Notes: generated by a model from the sequence alone, not told the origin. DNA of 64,000 nt from Sipunculus nudus (GCA_026874595.1 CM049310.1:7564001-7628000), one strand, 5' to 3'. Counted from the first letter of the stretch, positions 1-12,290 are shown. Program-made: numbers and translations.

Positions 1-300
1 GGCGTTGTTCGTCATGTTTATAGTCAAGGACAGCAATACAACGATGTCCAGGAATAACACAGGTTTTATTAACATTCCATGGCACAAAGTTTGAACACTA
101 TCTTCCGCGCAGGGTTCGATTGCCAATATCGAAAGCTTTTCTTTAATTGTTCATTGTGCTTATAGTCAAGGACAGCAATACCACAATGTCCAGGGTGTTT
201 TTCAAAATATATTCCATTGAAAAGTTCAAAGGAATATCACAGGTTTATTAACGTTCTAAGGCACCAACATTTAACACGGTCTTCCGTGCAGGGTTTGCGT
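1..300. repeat. Tandem duplication of a ~170-bp unit
   Basis: The segments at about 20-125 and 167-300 share the same order of motifs: TATAGTCAAGGACAGCAATA, ATGTCCAGG, CACAGGTTT.ATTAACRTTC, GGCAC.AA and TCTTCCGYGCAGGGTT. No gene is seen. The left copy may continue before the window. Confidence 0.75.
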
Positions 301-392
301 CCCCATATAAATATAAAGAACAATCGTATATATATATATTTATGTCTGAGCTGAAAAATTATGAAAAGGTTTTACATAAATTAGGGTCATAC

Positions 393-395
<3 letters not shown>

Positions 396-468
<73 letters not shown>

Positions 469-471
469 ATA
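396..471. repeat. (TA)n microsatellite
   Basis: An almost pure TA dinucleotide run with two TTTATATT interruptions near its right end. Confidence 0.97.
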
Positions 472-758
472 ACAAACACAAATTCTTGTCACAGTCGAAG
501 ACTAAAATTTTCATGGATATCCCCCTCCGGTCGAAGTAAATGTATTTATATATTGATATATACATGTATTGCCAGATGTTTATGTAGTTTTCTTAAATTT
601 ATTTTATGGTGTTAACACTGTTAGAATTGTGTCGGTCTATCTATATTAACATACAGTTGATTTAATGGAGTCTATAGTATAACATTGAATTAACCGCTTC
701 TGGTGAGAGAGACAAAGGGTTGAAATGGTGGCTATAAAAATATCAGCAGATCAGGAGC

Positions 759-761
<3 letters not shown>

Positions 762-830
<69 letters not shown>

Positions 831-853
831 TGTGTGTGTGTGTGTGTGTGTGT
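762..853. repeat. Compound (GA)n-(GT)n microsatellite
   Basis: An uninterrupted GA run to 828 switches directly to GT up to 853. Confidence 0.98.
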
Positions 854-1484
854 TTTATTAGTTTTTGTATAAAAAGGGAGGAGGTACAAACACGTTAACT
901 GACCGACAAAATTCCATTTACATAAATAGATGCCTATCTGTTTATTAACACAGGAATTATAATGAGAGAAATTGAAAATCAGGGATCAGCCCCACATATT
1001 AAAAGCGTGATCTATAAATACATATACTTGTCCGTTTGGAAGTGGATGAAATTCACCGTTAACATGGATACCTTGTCGGCCAGTTATCAATGCACATACA
1101 TGTACTTGATTATGTGGGGTGAAGTACCTATGCGCGCTTACAGATTAGGTCCAAACAAAGGAGGTAATTTATTTTGAAACATGACATAGATTTACATTTC
1201 CATGGCAGGCATGGGAAAATATGTAGGATGGGACTAACTCAAGGGGTCAGAGGTTAAAGCACTTCTTTCCTGTTTATGTAAATACCATTTGTATTTACTT
1301 TGGTACGAATAAAGAAATATATATATATATTTATACAGGTTTTAAAGGGGTTGTTCAACCAATTATTATGTCTGGATGCGTCTAGGGTTTTTGATAAGAT
1401 ATGGCATTGGAGTTACTATATAAGCTTGAGAACATTAATGTCAAGGAAGTTCTACTTTATTGTGCACGAAGCTGCTCTGTTAAG
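854..1484. other. Intergenic, nothing recognised
   Basis: No coding pattern, RNA gene or repeat border was recognised. It contains short AT runs near 1316-1332. Confidence 0.5.
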
Positions 1485-2350
1485 CCTCGGTCACACCCCG
1501 CTGTGGTTACCGCACACCGTAGATTACCGTTCGGTTTTTGAAACCGCAGGAATACTTATGCGGCCGACGTGGGGGATCGGCAAGGTGTCTTCCCTATTCT
1601 CATGGCCTTCGCACGGTAAAGTAAGCTAACCCTGCCGACGCCGCAAGCTAACCTTGCGGAAGCCGCAAAGACCCCTTACGACAGCCGCAGGTAAACCGTA
1701 CGTCTCTCGGATTGCCGGGTAGGCGTTAAAACTCGCACGGGCATCCTACGACATCCGTACGTCTACTGTACGGTGCCCGTACGGAGCCCGTATAGGTGGC
1801 TGCCTGACGCGCGGCCGCCGCATCTTAAACCGCTTGCGCTAACTTCAGTAAAGCCGTGGTCCCAACCCGTCGTACTTGCAAGAGCGTGCTGTCTACTTGC
1901 TAAAACGTGGGCAAAACTTTGGGGTCCGTACGTGGTGAGTACCGCCTCAGTTCGGATTTGGTAGCACGCAGACACGCCGTATAAAGGACTTTTAGTGCAG
2001 GAGGAACTTTTGCTGCGTTCGGGCTGCGTTCGAGCTACGGACTCATCCCCGACATAGGGTGGAAAAATTCACGTTCATCGAAGCTGCTCGCACTTACAAC
2101 ATGCGAATAAGTAAGGGCACCATACGTGAGCAGCACGTGTAAGTACTGCCTCCGTACGACAACGTGGCAATCGCACGGAGATCGTACGTTACAAGCACGT
2201 TGTAAGCACGTACAACTCACTTACCACGTGCGCATCGTACGATGCACGCAAACGCTCACGGGCTACATACTTACACCTTGCGCAACTCCCGTTGCGTTGG
2301 CGCACTCCCTCCCTACTCTTGCTGCAGTCTTGCACCGCTGACATATATAT
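1485..2350. repeat. CpG-rich repeat with many CGTACG motifs
   Basis: This block is far richer in GC and CpG than the rest of the window and is full of CGTACG, CCGTACG and GCACG variants. It opens with CCTCGGTCACACC at 1485-1497. The inverted form GGTTGTGACCGRGG occurs at 4614-4627 and 6157-6170, so this may be one end of a larger transposon. Open frames on both strands are by-products of the composition. Similar CpG-rich DNA lies at about 3000-3136 and 4600-4728. Confidence 0.6.
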
Positions 2351-3139
2351 AGTAAACAATACATGCGCTGCAGCCTCTGGCGGGGAGAGTCTATACCATC
2401 TAAGTTTGTACGGATCCGTACAGACCCTCAGACACGTATATGCCTTGTGAAGCGTGAGAACACCAAACAAACCACGCATATTATAATTGTTACAGATGCT
2501 TAGACTCCGTTGGGACCAAAACTTTTGCTGGATGATCAGCATTAATAAAGTATGGGCACTTATACTCTGGATGAAGTCAGTTATTGCTTCGTCTCCGTCT
2601 GGCTGATGACGCTTTCCGGTTGGAACAACCAATAGGAAATTAGCATCATTGACAACACGCGATGTATGATGGGAAGGATGCTTATGAAAATATGGTCTAT
2701 CCTAGTGCACGGCACTGGCATTCCTGGGAAAAGCCCCCCTGAATTCATCTTTTGCATAGATTGCCCACCTAATTTGCATAGGATTCCTTTTCCGGCGGTG
2801 TCCAGTTGGCGTGCATCAACTGAACCCCGGCAGTTCAAAGGATAAAAAACATTTACCGGCGCACATAAAGGTGATATATCGATTTAATTTGATACATAAA
2901 AAGTTTATTTCTATTTATAAATACAAGATTGTTTCTCTATCGCACAACAAGCAGTGATAATTCATGTTACAGGTCCCTCCATGTACGGCAGGGTGAACTC
3001 TCACCGCTAGACGGTCGGACTCCCATATCACAGATAAATGGAGTCCGTGCGTGGCGGAATATCCCTACTCTTGCCACTCCCTCCCTAAGTTTTCAGAAAA
3101 ACGTGGCGGCCGTGGCTTCCCCAAAAACGTACGGACTAA
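2351..3139. other. Mixed intergenic DNA, probably interior of the CpG-rich element
   Basis: Nothing coding was recognised. The part after about 2980 again carries CGTACGG-type motifs and CACTCCCTCCCTA, which is also seen at 2305, so it is probably more of the same repeat. Confidence 0.4.
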
Positions 3140-4596
3140 AGGCGGTTTCACACCGGATGCGTACGAACGAATTTTACGTCCGAACGAAAATTTGCTGTAC
3201 GAACGAAAAAATAAAACACTTTATTTTATGTTGGTGCATACACACCTAATCCGAACGATGCTATCCGAACGATAAAAATAGAACATGTTCTATTTTTTTG
3301 TCGTTCGCATCGGACAAGAATGGCTTCTTTTCACCTTCAACACAAAAGAGCTGGAATATTTTTAACCAGACTGGTTCATTTGTACGTTACCTATTTGATA
3401 TATATGTAATACTGTACAACATAGAAGTGTTTTTTCCTTGTCCACTATTTTAAAATTATGTGATAAAAATATAAAAAAAAGGGATTATTTTTATTTCAAT
3501 CAAATTTATTTGATTTAAACAGATATTTATAACGTTTTTTTTAGCTCCAAGGTTTTTTCATTTAGTCAGACTTCTTTTTATATAATCTGTAAATTTCCGG
3601 GGGGGGGGGGTTTAATTTTATCAAAAGGGATTTCAATTGCCGCCTGGCCACTTATTAATTTAATTTACAATCGGGGACAAAACAGATTTTTAAACCAGGT
3701 TAAGATGTAATTTTTCAGGGTAAATTCTATTTTTTAATATATTATTTGCAATATATTTAAATTATTCTCCCGAGGGGGAGAGGGATGATTACATTGATTA
3801 CATCATCCCCCCTCCCCCCCCCCCCCTCCCCCCCCCCCCCCATATTGACGCCCCTGAATATAAGTCAGCTGTGTAAGCGATATGACACAAATTAGCGACA
3901 TTATCCAGGACAAACTGTTCATTACCAATAAAAAATCCGCGGTAAATATAGAAAAAAAAAATCATGGAACAATAACTTTTTTCATTTGTGTTTTTTATTA
4001 TTATCATAGTATTATTTTTAGTTCAACGTTTTGCATTCAAACAGAAGTTTCATAGCGGTGCGCAGACTGTTCAAAATCATATTGACAGATTTGAAAATGA
4101 AATGTAAATCAAACTTAACTAGTGATTCAAACTTTAATTTAACTTGAAATGCAGCAGTTACAGTGGCATCCGTTCTCTTGAAACAAGAGGTTGCGCAATT
4201 ATTTTTAAATTCATGTTGAAATGGGAATTTTGGTCGAGTGCGTGGTAAATATTATTTTCAATTATACAGTCAGTACACTTAGAGATAAAAACTTTATTAT
4301 TAATAATTATTAATTAAAAATTAATGAGAAAATCAATATACCCGTTCAGAAATATTTGACATTTTTGTATAGGTCTATATATATGGCCATGAAGCCTATA
4401 TTTTAGTGCATCCGATATATTGCTCATATATCTGTCCATTACGAATTTCGGAGACGAAAATTCCTCGGTCGGAAACCAAAAATGTCGTTCGGATTTGGTG
4501 TGAATGAAATTTCGGATGCGACAGGATTTTAGTCGGAACGACAGAAATATTCGTTCGTGTCATATTCGTTCGGGCGCATCCGGTGTGAAACCGCCT
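3140..4596. mobile_element. PIF/Harbinger-like non-autonomous element, copy 1 (1457 bp)
   Basis: The left end reads AGGCGGTTTCACACCGGATG. The right end is its inverse, CATCCGGTGTGAAACCGCCT, continuing inward as an inverted repeat of about 30 bp (CGTACGAACGAA versus TTCGTTCGGGCG). The element is flanked by a direct TAA at 3137-3139 and 4597-4599. A 3-bp TWA duplication is typical of PIF/Harbinger transposons. No transposase frame is present, so it is non-autonomous. A second copy follows at 4729. Confidence 0.85.
3807..3840. repeat. Poly-C tract
   Basis: About 34 bases of nearly pure C inside Harbinger-like copy 1. The copy-2 equivalent at about 5385-5408 is shorter, so the tract length varies between copies. 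Confidence 0.95.
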
Positions 4597-4728
4597 TAAA
4601 AACACGCACGGTGGGTTGTGACCGGGGCTTTAGGGTCGTTGCGGAGTCCCTGCGGCCTTTACAAAAACGCACGGTTGCCGTACGTCAACCGCACGCGTAT
4701 AGCCCAAAACACCCGCCGTACGGGGCCC
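4597..4728. repeat. CpG-rich spacer between the two Harbinger-like copies
   Basis: Contains GGTTGTGACCGGGG at 4614-4627 (the inverted form of the motif at 1485) and CGTACG-type motifs. It is probably part of the CpG-rich host repeat. Confidence 0.5.
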
Positions 4729-6150
4729 AGGTTTCACACCGGATGCTTACGAATAAATTTTACGTCCGAACGAAAATTTGCTGTACGAACGAAAAAATAA
4801 AACACTTTATTTTATGTTGGTGCATACACACCTAATCCGAACGATGCTATCCGAACGAAAATAATAGAACATGTTCTATTTTTTGTCGTTCGCATCGGAC
4901 AAGAATGGCTTCTTTTTACCTTGAACACAAAAGAGCTGGAATATTTTTAACCGGGCTGGTTCATTTGTACGTTACCTATTTGATATATATGTAATACTGT
5001 ACAACATTGGAGTGTTGTTTCCTTGTCCACTATTTTTAAATTATGTGATAAAATATGAAAACAGGATTTATTTTTATTTCCATCAAATATATTTTATTTA
5101 AACAGATATTAACAACATTTTTTTTAGCTCCAATGATTTTTCCATTTAAATCAGACTTCTTTTCATATAATCTGTAAATTTCCTGGGGGGATTATATTTT
5201 TATCAAAAGGGGATTTCAATCGCCGCTTGGCCAATTATTTTAATTTACAATCGGGGACAAACAGACTTTTAAACCAGATTTAGATGTAATTTTTCAGGGT
5301 ACATTCTAATTCTTAATATATTATGTGCAATATAAAAAGTTATTCTCCGAAAGGGGGGAGGGATGATTACATTGATCATCCCCCAGCCCCCTCCTCCTCC
5401 CCCCCCCCATATTGACGCCCCTGAATATAAGTCAGCTGTGTAAGCGATACGAACACAAATAAGCGACATTATCCAGGACTTGCTATTCATTACCAATAAA
5501 AAGATCCGCGGTCAATATATAGGGGAAAAAATCATGAAACAATAACGTTTTTCATTTGTTATTTGTATTATTATCATAGTATAATTTTTAGTTAAACGTT
5601 TTGCATTAAAACAGAAGTTTCATAGCTGTGCGCAGACTGTTCAAAATCATATTGGCAGATTTGAAAATGAAATATAAATCAAACTTTACTAGTGATTCAA
5701 ACTTTAATTTAACTTGAAATGCAGCAGTTACAGTGGCATCCGTTCTCTTGAAACAAGAGGTTGCGCAATTATTTTCAAATTCATGTTGAAATGGGAATCT
5801 TGGTCGAGTAAGTGGTAAATATTATTTTCAATTATACAGTCAGTACAGCAGAGATAAAAACTTTATTATTAATTAAAAATTAATGAGAAGTCAATTTACA
5901 CGTTCAGAAATATTCGACATTTTTGTATAGGTCTATATATATGGCCATGAAGCCTATATTTTGGTGCATCCGATATATTGCTCATATATCTGTCCATTAC
6001 GAATTTCGGAGACGAAAATTCCTCGGTCGGAAACCAAATCGTTCGGATTTGGTGTGAATGAAATTTCGGATGCGACAGGATTTTAGTCGGAACGACAGAA
6101 ATATTCGTTCGTGTCATATTCGTTCGGACGCATCCGGTGTGAAACCACCT
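4729..6150. mobile_element. PIF/Harbinger-like non-autonomous element, copy 2 (1422 bp)
   Basis: It matches copy 1 along its whole length, with small indels and substitutions. The left end is AGGTTTCACACCGGATG (3 bp lost after AGG) and the right end is GGTGTGAAACCACCT. Clear TAA duplications are not visible at this copy. Direct succession of two copies suggests a segmental tandem duplication as well as transposition. Confidence 0.8.
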
Positions 6151-6170
6151 CATCCCGGTTGTGACCGAGG

Positions 6171-6840
6171 ATTTACTCTACATCGGGCCGAATCACAATG
6201 TACAAAAATAAGATCTGGATTTTCACAAGGCTCCATATTTCATATTATTCATTTATTTTTGCCATAAACTACTTTTAGATATGTACTTTATATTTTCAGT
6301 GTCTTATATGTAACTGCTACGTGTCTAGAAGATAAACATTTTTATTCTTTTTACATTGTTTACTGGTACATGTATTCGGTATAGCATTACTGTCATATCA
6401 AATCTGTATATAATGTATGTTTATTTATTTTATGGGTGATCTTTACCTAGATCCCTATTAAAAATTTATCAAATCAGCTGAATAGGATATCCTGGTAAAA
6501 CATTTTTGAAAATAAAATAAAACAAAAGAAAATATTAGGTTCCTCAGATATTTAATGATTGTACTGCAAAAAATAACAATCAGCTGGAGAGCATATAAAC
6601 AAGAACAGTCTTGATTTGTACTGAGGCATTGATTACTACAGGAACATGTCACAGAAAGGTTTAAGTGAATTAACTTCAAACAGGCAAAGAGTCCATCATC
6701 TGGTGTACATTTAGGTGTACGACTCTTGGATTTGAACCATCCTACATTTATAAAGTTAGTTCCCAATCTTTATGAAAACTAACAAAATGTGAAACTGAGG
6801 TCATCAGCTAATATCTGAACACAATTTTTCAGAAAGTAGT
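6171..6840. other. AT-rich intergenic DNA, nothing recognised
   Basis: No coding, RNA or clear repeat signal. A short minus-strand open frame at 6458-6766 has no recognisable motif. Confidence 0.45.
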
Positions 6841-7255
6841 CCGGAATAAAGTCTTTTAGAAACTTCTAATTTGATTAAGTATCAGGGAGATTCCTGTATG
6901 AAAATCCTTTGAAACCTGAAATAAGGTCACTGTGACCTATATTCTACAAGTTGTATGAAAAAAATTTGATTTTAGCACTGTATAGTCAGATGGGCAGAAA
7001 TTCTAGCAGTTGCAGGTAAAAACTTCTAAATTAGCATATAGGGAGTTCCTGGTAAAATCTTCATGGAAATCATAAATAAGGTCACTGTAACCTATTTTTT
7101 AAAGGACTATGAGCAAAAAGCATGATTTTAAGCCTTCTGGAAATCATTCTACCCATTGTTTAGATCCCTGATCAAATATTTTTATCAGATCATTACCTCA
7201 ATAATTAATGCGTGCGTTTACTGTATGCCAAATTCAGCTGAGCGTCATTGTACAT

Positions 7256-8032
7256 TGTTACAGGTGCTCTTTTTATTGTGTGACACGGGCGTAACTCGTG
7301 TTGTTGTTATATTTTATGTTTAATCCGTACTGGTTGAACTCTCGTTGTCATGTGAGCCTTGGGTTTTCACGCCTGGTCGTGGGTCACGTGATGGCCCTGG
7401 TATGCGGAGGTACGCACAGCGATGTCTTCTCGATAATTCCTGAAACGCGTGTTGAACAAGAACTGTACGAGAAGTAGAAAATTCCCGGCTTGGGGTGTGA
7501 AGGTATATAAAGGGGTTGTTTTTTAGAGCCAGAGGGCAGACAGCAGAGCAGATTCCAGCGGACGTAGAAGCGTGTGTCAGATTCTAAGACCTTATCCGAC
7601 GAATGCGGCAATTATACATTTTCAAAGACTTTCTCCTGGATTTTATGCTTTTGGACTTCAGTTTACTTTCTGGGTTGTTGAAAGAACTTTCCACAGGACT
7701 GTCATTCTCCGAGAGTTTACATTTAAAGGACTTACGTGGTGACGGTGTTGGTATCCAGGTATTGTACCATTATCGTTCTGTGTGATTGTATTGACTTGTT
7801 GCTATAACGCTGTTTTACTGTATAATTGTATTGATTTAGTGTATTGTATTGTTAGGGTTGTTTAAAGGATAAATTATAGTTATTTGTTAACAAAAAAAAA
7901 ACACTGACTTCTTTATTCATCCCCCCAGACATTTCACGCTGCCTAGTGTTACAGAATCTGATTTTTTTATCTCCATTACAAAATTTGTGTTCATCACGCA
8001 AACGTGATCTGCTTATATTAGGTTCCGTAACA
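7256..8032 (+). mobile_element. Solo LTR of an LTR retrotransposon (777 bp)
   Basis: Starts TGTTACAGG and ends CCGTAACA, giving the usual TG...CA ends within a short inverted repeat (TGTTAC/GTAACA). It is flanked by the 4-bp direct repeat ACAT at 7252-7255 and 8033-8036. A TATA-like GTATATAAAGG at 7503-7513 fits an LTR promoter. A related LTR with the same ends lies on the other strand at 56231-57087. No internal gag or pol lies next to it, so it is a solo LTR left by recombination. Open frames inside it are not genes. Confidence 0.88.
7503..7513 (+). promoter_or_regulatory. TATA box of the solo LTR
   Basis: GTATATAAAGG lies about 250 bp into the LTR, where U3 would meet R. The position is plausible for an RNA polymerase II start about 30 bp downstream. 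Confidence 0.55.
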
Positions 8033-8051
8033 ACATGGACCACTTGTTAGA

Positions 8052-8339
8052 TTAAGATTCCTAAAAGTTCCAATTACAAAACATAAGCTTGGTGCCTGTA
8101 TGCTGAATCAGTATCTGTTTGTTATCAGTAGATTAGACAATTCCGCCTGTAAACGTGATTCTGGTGGTGAAAGTGTTGAGCATTTCTTTCCCTCATGTCC
8201 ACTTTATAATGGCCAGATACAGCATTTACTGGAAGACATAAGGAATCTATTCAACGATTGTAATCTTGACCTGGTAGGCTACATAAGTCTTGTATCTCAC
8301 ACTAAGAAAAGCCAACTTAAAACTGTACTATTTTGCTGA
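8052..8339 (+). pseudogene. Non-LTR retrotransposon reverse-transcriptase C-terminal fragment
   Basis: An in-frame stretch reads KHKLGACMLNQYLFVISRLD, then a Cys, then GGESVEHFFPSCPLYNGQ. This resembles the tail after the reverse-transcriptase domain in LINE ORF2 proteins, where a C-x-C, E-(S/T)-x-E-H-x-(L/F) and C-P-x-Y pattern is usual. It ends in TGA at 8337-8339 and is followed by AT-rich DNA with TATG-type repeats, as in a LINE 3' end. No palm-domain or endonuclease motifs lie upstream, so it is a 5'-truncated relic about 90 residues long. Confidence 0.7.
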
Positions 8340-8967
8340 ATGGAGATGATGTGCCTGGAGTAAAATTTATGTTCGTGAACAGGAGTAAATCTTGCAAAAC
8401 AAAGCGATTTTATTTAAATGCAAAGTTTGTAAACCATCCTGCAATACCAGATCAAATGCCTTATGTCATATAGTCATATTGATCCCATGTATTATTATTT
8501 TTTCAACTTGTAGTATTTATTTGCATTTTGCCATCGTGTGAGTTGAATTATTATTTGTTTGTGGAAATGATAAATAATTTGTAGAGTTTAAATGTATGTC
8601 CATGTATGTATATTATAGTTTTGTATATGTATATATGTGTTTATTGGTGATTATGTGTATGTGTATATATGCATATTTAAAGGTATACTTTATATATGTA
8701 TAAGATTACGATACATTTACATACTCTTGATAGCTGTTTAATTGTTGCTTTTGCTATTGTAAATAATGTATTCTGAATTTGGTACACATGTTTATACTAG
8801 TATCATATCACATGTTTGTGTTTGTTGCATACTCTGTTTGTTGTTATATGGACAGGAAAACATTTATATTAGCCATACACCACACTGTTTTGTAATCCTG
8901 TTAAATTAAATGTTTCAACTTACTTTGTGGAGGGATGAAATGTTTGGTCGAGGATGACCCATTTTTT
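8340..8967. other. AT-rich DNA, probable LINE 3' tail
   Basis: It holds degenerate TGTATG/TATATG repeats at about 8590-8710. Nothing coding was recognised. Confidence 0.4.
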
Positions 8968-9804
8968 GCTCAGATGACTATAAGTCGACTGAGCTATAGC
9001 GATGGTCCTTTGTCCGTCGGCTGTCCGTCGTGCCGTCCGTCTTTCCGTCTGTCCGTCCGTTAAACTGGCACGTTTTGAAACCGTTGGACCTACGGATCCG
9101 AAAATCGGCATACAGTGTAAAATCCCCAAAATCTCCTACCATACCGAAAATTGGGTCACTACGACTTAGTTCCTTCGAGATATTGAAGGAAAAACCTCAT
9201 TTTTCCATTAAAAACCCATTGTTACACTTCAAGAATGCCTAATATCAAAACCATTAATATGACCTTGATCATATTTAATATACCTATTTCTCTATACATT
9301 TGCTATGTACATGCCTGAAATAAGGCCAGTATTCCGTAATTTTTTTTTTAAGTTATGGGCCCCGAACATAATGCACTTTGTAAAAAAATCAGGAAATATA
9401 TTTACTCACTTAACATAATGAAATCTAGAGGCATTTTTCAGGGATATAACTTTATCTAATCAAGATTCAATTGTTTACCCAAACATACATATGAATTTTG
9501 TAATGTCTTAAGTTATTAGCATAAAAATAAAATCAGTACCTTAAATTTTGCCAAAATTTGAACAGTTTTTTCCTTGTAAGTATACATTTGATTAAGTTTT
9601 CACTGCTGAAATTTGAAAATAAAAGCTAAAAAAATAGGTTAATTATTGAAGTTTTGTTTCAGAGGCTCTACTGTATTCACTTGCATAATGTCCAGCTGCA
9701 GGCACGCCACTTCTGGCCACTGGAGTTCAGCAATGCCAGGGTACCTGACTTGTCACAGGTCACTGGGGAGATTCCCTGCTGTGACGGGTGTACAATTATT
9801 CTCA

Positions 9805-9820
9805 TATCAACCCCCCCCCC
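9805..9820. repeat. Poly-C tract
   Basis: A short run of C within element D1. Confidence 0.85.
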
Positions 9821-10536
9821 CTTCCCCACCAAGTGTTACGCAGTAATTGTTATTGTTACACTGTATTTTTTTAAACTGAAATGCTTTTTCCACTCCGATA
9901 TGAATTTTCTTTCTTAAAATACTAATTCAAGGAGTAATCCAGATGGATGCAATGTTGTGGTAGTACAGCATTTTTTAAGCAAACAATTTTCTGTTTGATA
10001 ATGTTCGCAAATTAAAATATAACTAAACCCATCAGTTTGCATAAATTGATAATATATGAGCCTAAATGTATAAATAAAGGCACATTTTCAAATTGTGAAT
10101 TCTGAATCAAGTATTATTTCCAGATATTTATTGTTTTGCAAATTAAGTGACATATTTTTTGTGGTAAAAAATACATATATTTATATCCATAATCTGTTGT
10201 TTTCTAACAAAATTAAGATATATGATGATGCAATTATAATTATAAATCAACCCCTTTATTCAGATATATATGTTATATTGGGAATGAATAAAAATTACAA
10301 ACTTGAAAAAAAATTGTAATAAAAATGAGGATCTAATGCAAACATTTTCAATATTTTTTCAATATTTTTCTGCCCCAACAGAATGGAAGATTAAGTGATC
10401 AGCTTTGTTTGTTTACCAGTCTGTATATCCATTTTTAAATATTCAGTTGTTGGGAATGAACTTTTTTTATCCTGTAAGATTCGTGAATTTAGTGATTATC
10501 CTGAATGAATTTTGTCATGTTGTAACTCCCAGTATT

Positions 10537-10570
10537 CATCCCCCCCCCCCCCCATAAAAAAAAAACACCC
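10537..10570. repeat. Poly-C / poly-A tract
   Basis: A run of C directly followed by a run of A, within element D1. Confidence 0.85.
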
Positions 10571-11324
10571 CCGCCCGACATACACACCGTTAAGTCCTTT
10601 CACCTGTGGACTTGGAACATTAGTAATATATCAATTAATAATATATAATAAAAAGTATATATCTAATTAAACAAATGTGTAAACTGCTGAACTGTCAACA
10701 GTTTATAAAAAAGTCAACCAATGATCATGGTAACAGTACAGATCGTTTGTTAAAAAACTGCTCACATGCTTCAGTTTCAACATTAGGAAACACATGGTCA
10801 GGCCACAAAATATTATTTGCAACATCTTCATACAAACCAATCATATCAACCAATCATGGCCTATATTACCTCTTCCTCCAAGACTTTATTTCGATTTGCT
10901 ATTATCTTAGATTTTAACCTTCAAGGTCAACTTCAGCTGAGCACAGTGACCCATGGCTCCCTTGTTTTCTGCGGATCCGGGTGAGGACAATAGACAATAG
11001 ACAATAAGTTTATTAGCTCTTGACAATACATGAATTGTATGGAGCGCCAGTATACATTTATATATGAAACACAAAGGAATTGAGTGCACTTAACCAGAAT
11101 AATGAGGGATGGAGCCCTTCAGGGTTGAAATACCTTTGTATACTGCCACCTGCTGCCACCTGTCAGTTGATCCTGGTACTAAACTGCAGGGCAAGAGTGA
11201 AGCAAAAGTGAAGCCGGATAACGGGGCTGATCTAGAATGTTTTTTCTTGCTTTGGGGTATTATATATTCGCTCTACTGAGTACCTCTCTAGCCTAGTCCT
11301 GCTAACTGCTGCCGTATTTGTATA

Positions 11325-11670
11325 CTGTGGTTGTCTTTTTGTTCCCGAGGTTTTCAAATTCAATTATCGAGAAAATAAAAATCTTCGTGAATTAGAGGTC
11401 CCATCGGCGAAGGCAAAATCGAAAAGTAAAACGTTTACATTATGAATAAACATAGGTCGTGTATATTCAGGGACTAATATTTTAAATGATATCAAATCTT
11501 TCCAACTGTCTGCCATTAACGAACAAGATTGTGTGCACATAATATTTGATAAAATCAATTCACATAATAATTATTATACTCTATTTTTATTTCTTTTGCG
11601 TTGTATTGTCATTTCGCGGAAACGGTACCCTCGCGAAAGACTGAAAAAGTGAAAACATGAAATTTTAACC
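11325..11670. repeat. MITE-like repeat, related to 20280-20640
   Basis: It shares ordered blocks with 20280-20640: TTTTTGTTCSCGAG.TTTTCAA, ATCGAGAAAATAAAA, TTCGTRAAT, CCCTCGCGAAA, CTRAAAA and a closing TTTTAAYC. The copies are diverged but clearly homologous. Both lie beside or inside KYNU introns. Confidence 0.6.
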
Positions 11671-12129
11671 CCAGGAATATGAAGCCCACCAAATCATGTC
11701 ATATGAGGCTTCCAGGCTCACTGAGCTTTTCACACCCTTCCGCCAGAGGTCACTTTTACTGAAATCGAACCAGTTCCAGCAAGACACTATGGAATGGCCA
11801 GGACTACTTGTCTCAACTGTCTTTCTTTAAATATTAAATTTGTTACATTTTCTGGAAACACCTGTTTATATCTCACATGCTTATGCTTACAAAATATGAT
11901 TTATTCGGTGATGGTTCTTTTCACATAATCATCCAGGTTTATGTGATTAACCTTGAAACAATTCAACGTGTTGAACAGAATACATTACCCATTTTACTAT
12001 ATATATACCTACGTAATTATATGTGTCTGTAGAAGTCCCGGTGCCTTGTGGGCCGTTGATTCCAACACTGGTAGAAACATTGTACCCTGCAACCCAAATT
12101 ACTCCTGCATCTCACACCAACTGAATATT

Positions 12130-12290
12130 CTACACTAATCCACTACCCTACAGTAATTCTGCATCCTACATGAATACAAACTTCCTAAATAAATACTGCA
12201 TCCTACGATAATCATTAATATTGTGTCCTACATTAATCCCGCGTCTTACATTAATCCTGCATCTCACATGACTGTTACATCTCCATTAAT
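12130..12290. repeat. Degenerate short tandem repeat (TACATTAATCCTGCATC)
   Basis: Five to six imperfect copies of a unit of 17-30 bp built from CATCCTACA, TTAATCC and TGCATC. Confidence 0.55.

Larger units (their letters stand above)
6841..8049 (+). mobile_element. Decayed Helentron-like element (family D), interrupted by a solo LTR
   Basis: Two diverged ~165-bp repeats (AAACTTCTAA ... AAATAAGGTCACTGTRACCTAT) lie at about 6860-7100. The terminal motif AATTCAGCTGAGCGTCATTG comes just before 7256. After removal of the LTR at 7256-8032, the sequence continues GGACCACTTGTTAG, matching the 3' end of the intact copy at 18249-18282 (TCAGCTAAGCGTCATGACC, GGGTCACTTGTTAG). The 5' end is not recognisable. 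Confidence 0.65.
8968..10968 (+). mobile_element. Family D Helentron-like element, copy D1 (~2.0 kb)
   Basis: The 5' end GCTCAGATGACTATAAGTC contains a hairpin (CTCAGATGACT / AGTCGACTGAG) and is followed by a (TCCG)-rich stretch at 9005-9060. The 3' end is CTTCAGCTGAGCACAGTGAC, then CCATGGCTCCCTTGTT. TCAGCTGAGC near the 3' end is the reverse complement of the start GCTCAGCTGA, making an asymmetric terminal inverted repeat. No protein is encoded. Its interior matches parts of 48291-51057. Confidence 0.7.

Noticed and set aside
2189-2632. 147-codon minus-strand open frame
   Set aside because: It overlaps CpG-rich repeat DNA and has no recognisable motif; open frames there reflect low stop-codon frequency.
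6725-6745. Box-B-like GGTTCAAATCC on the minus strand
   Set aside because: No box A at a suitable distance and no cloverleaf; not a tRNA gene or a clear SINE.
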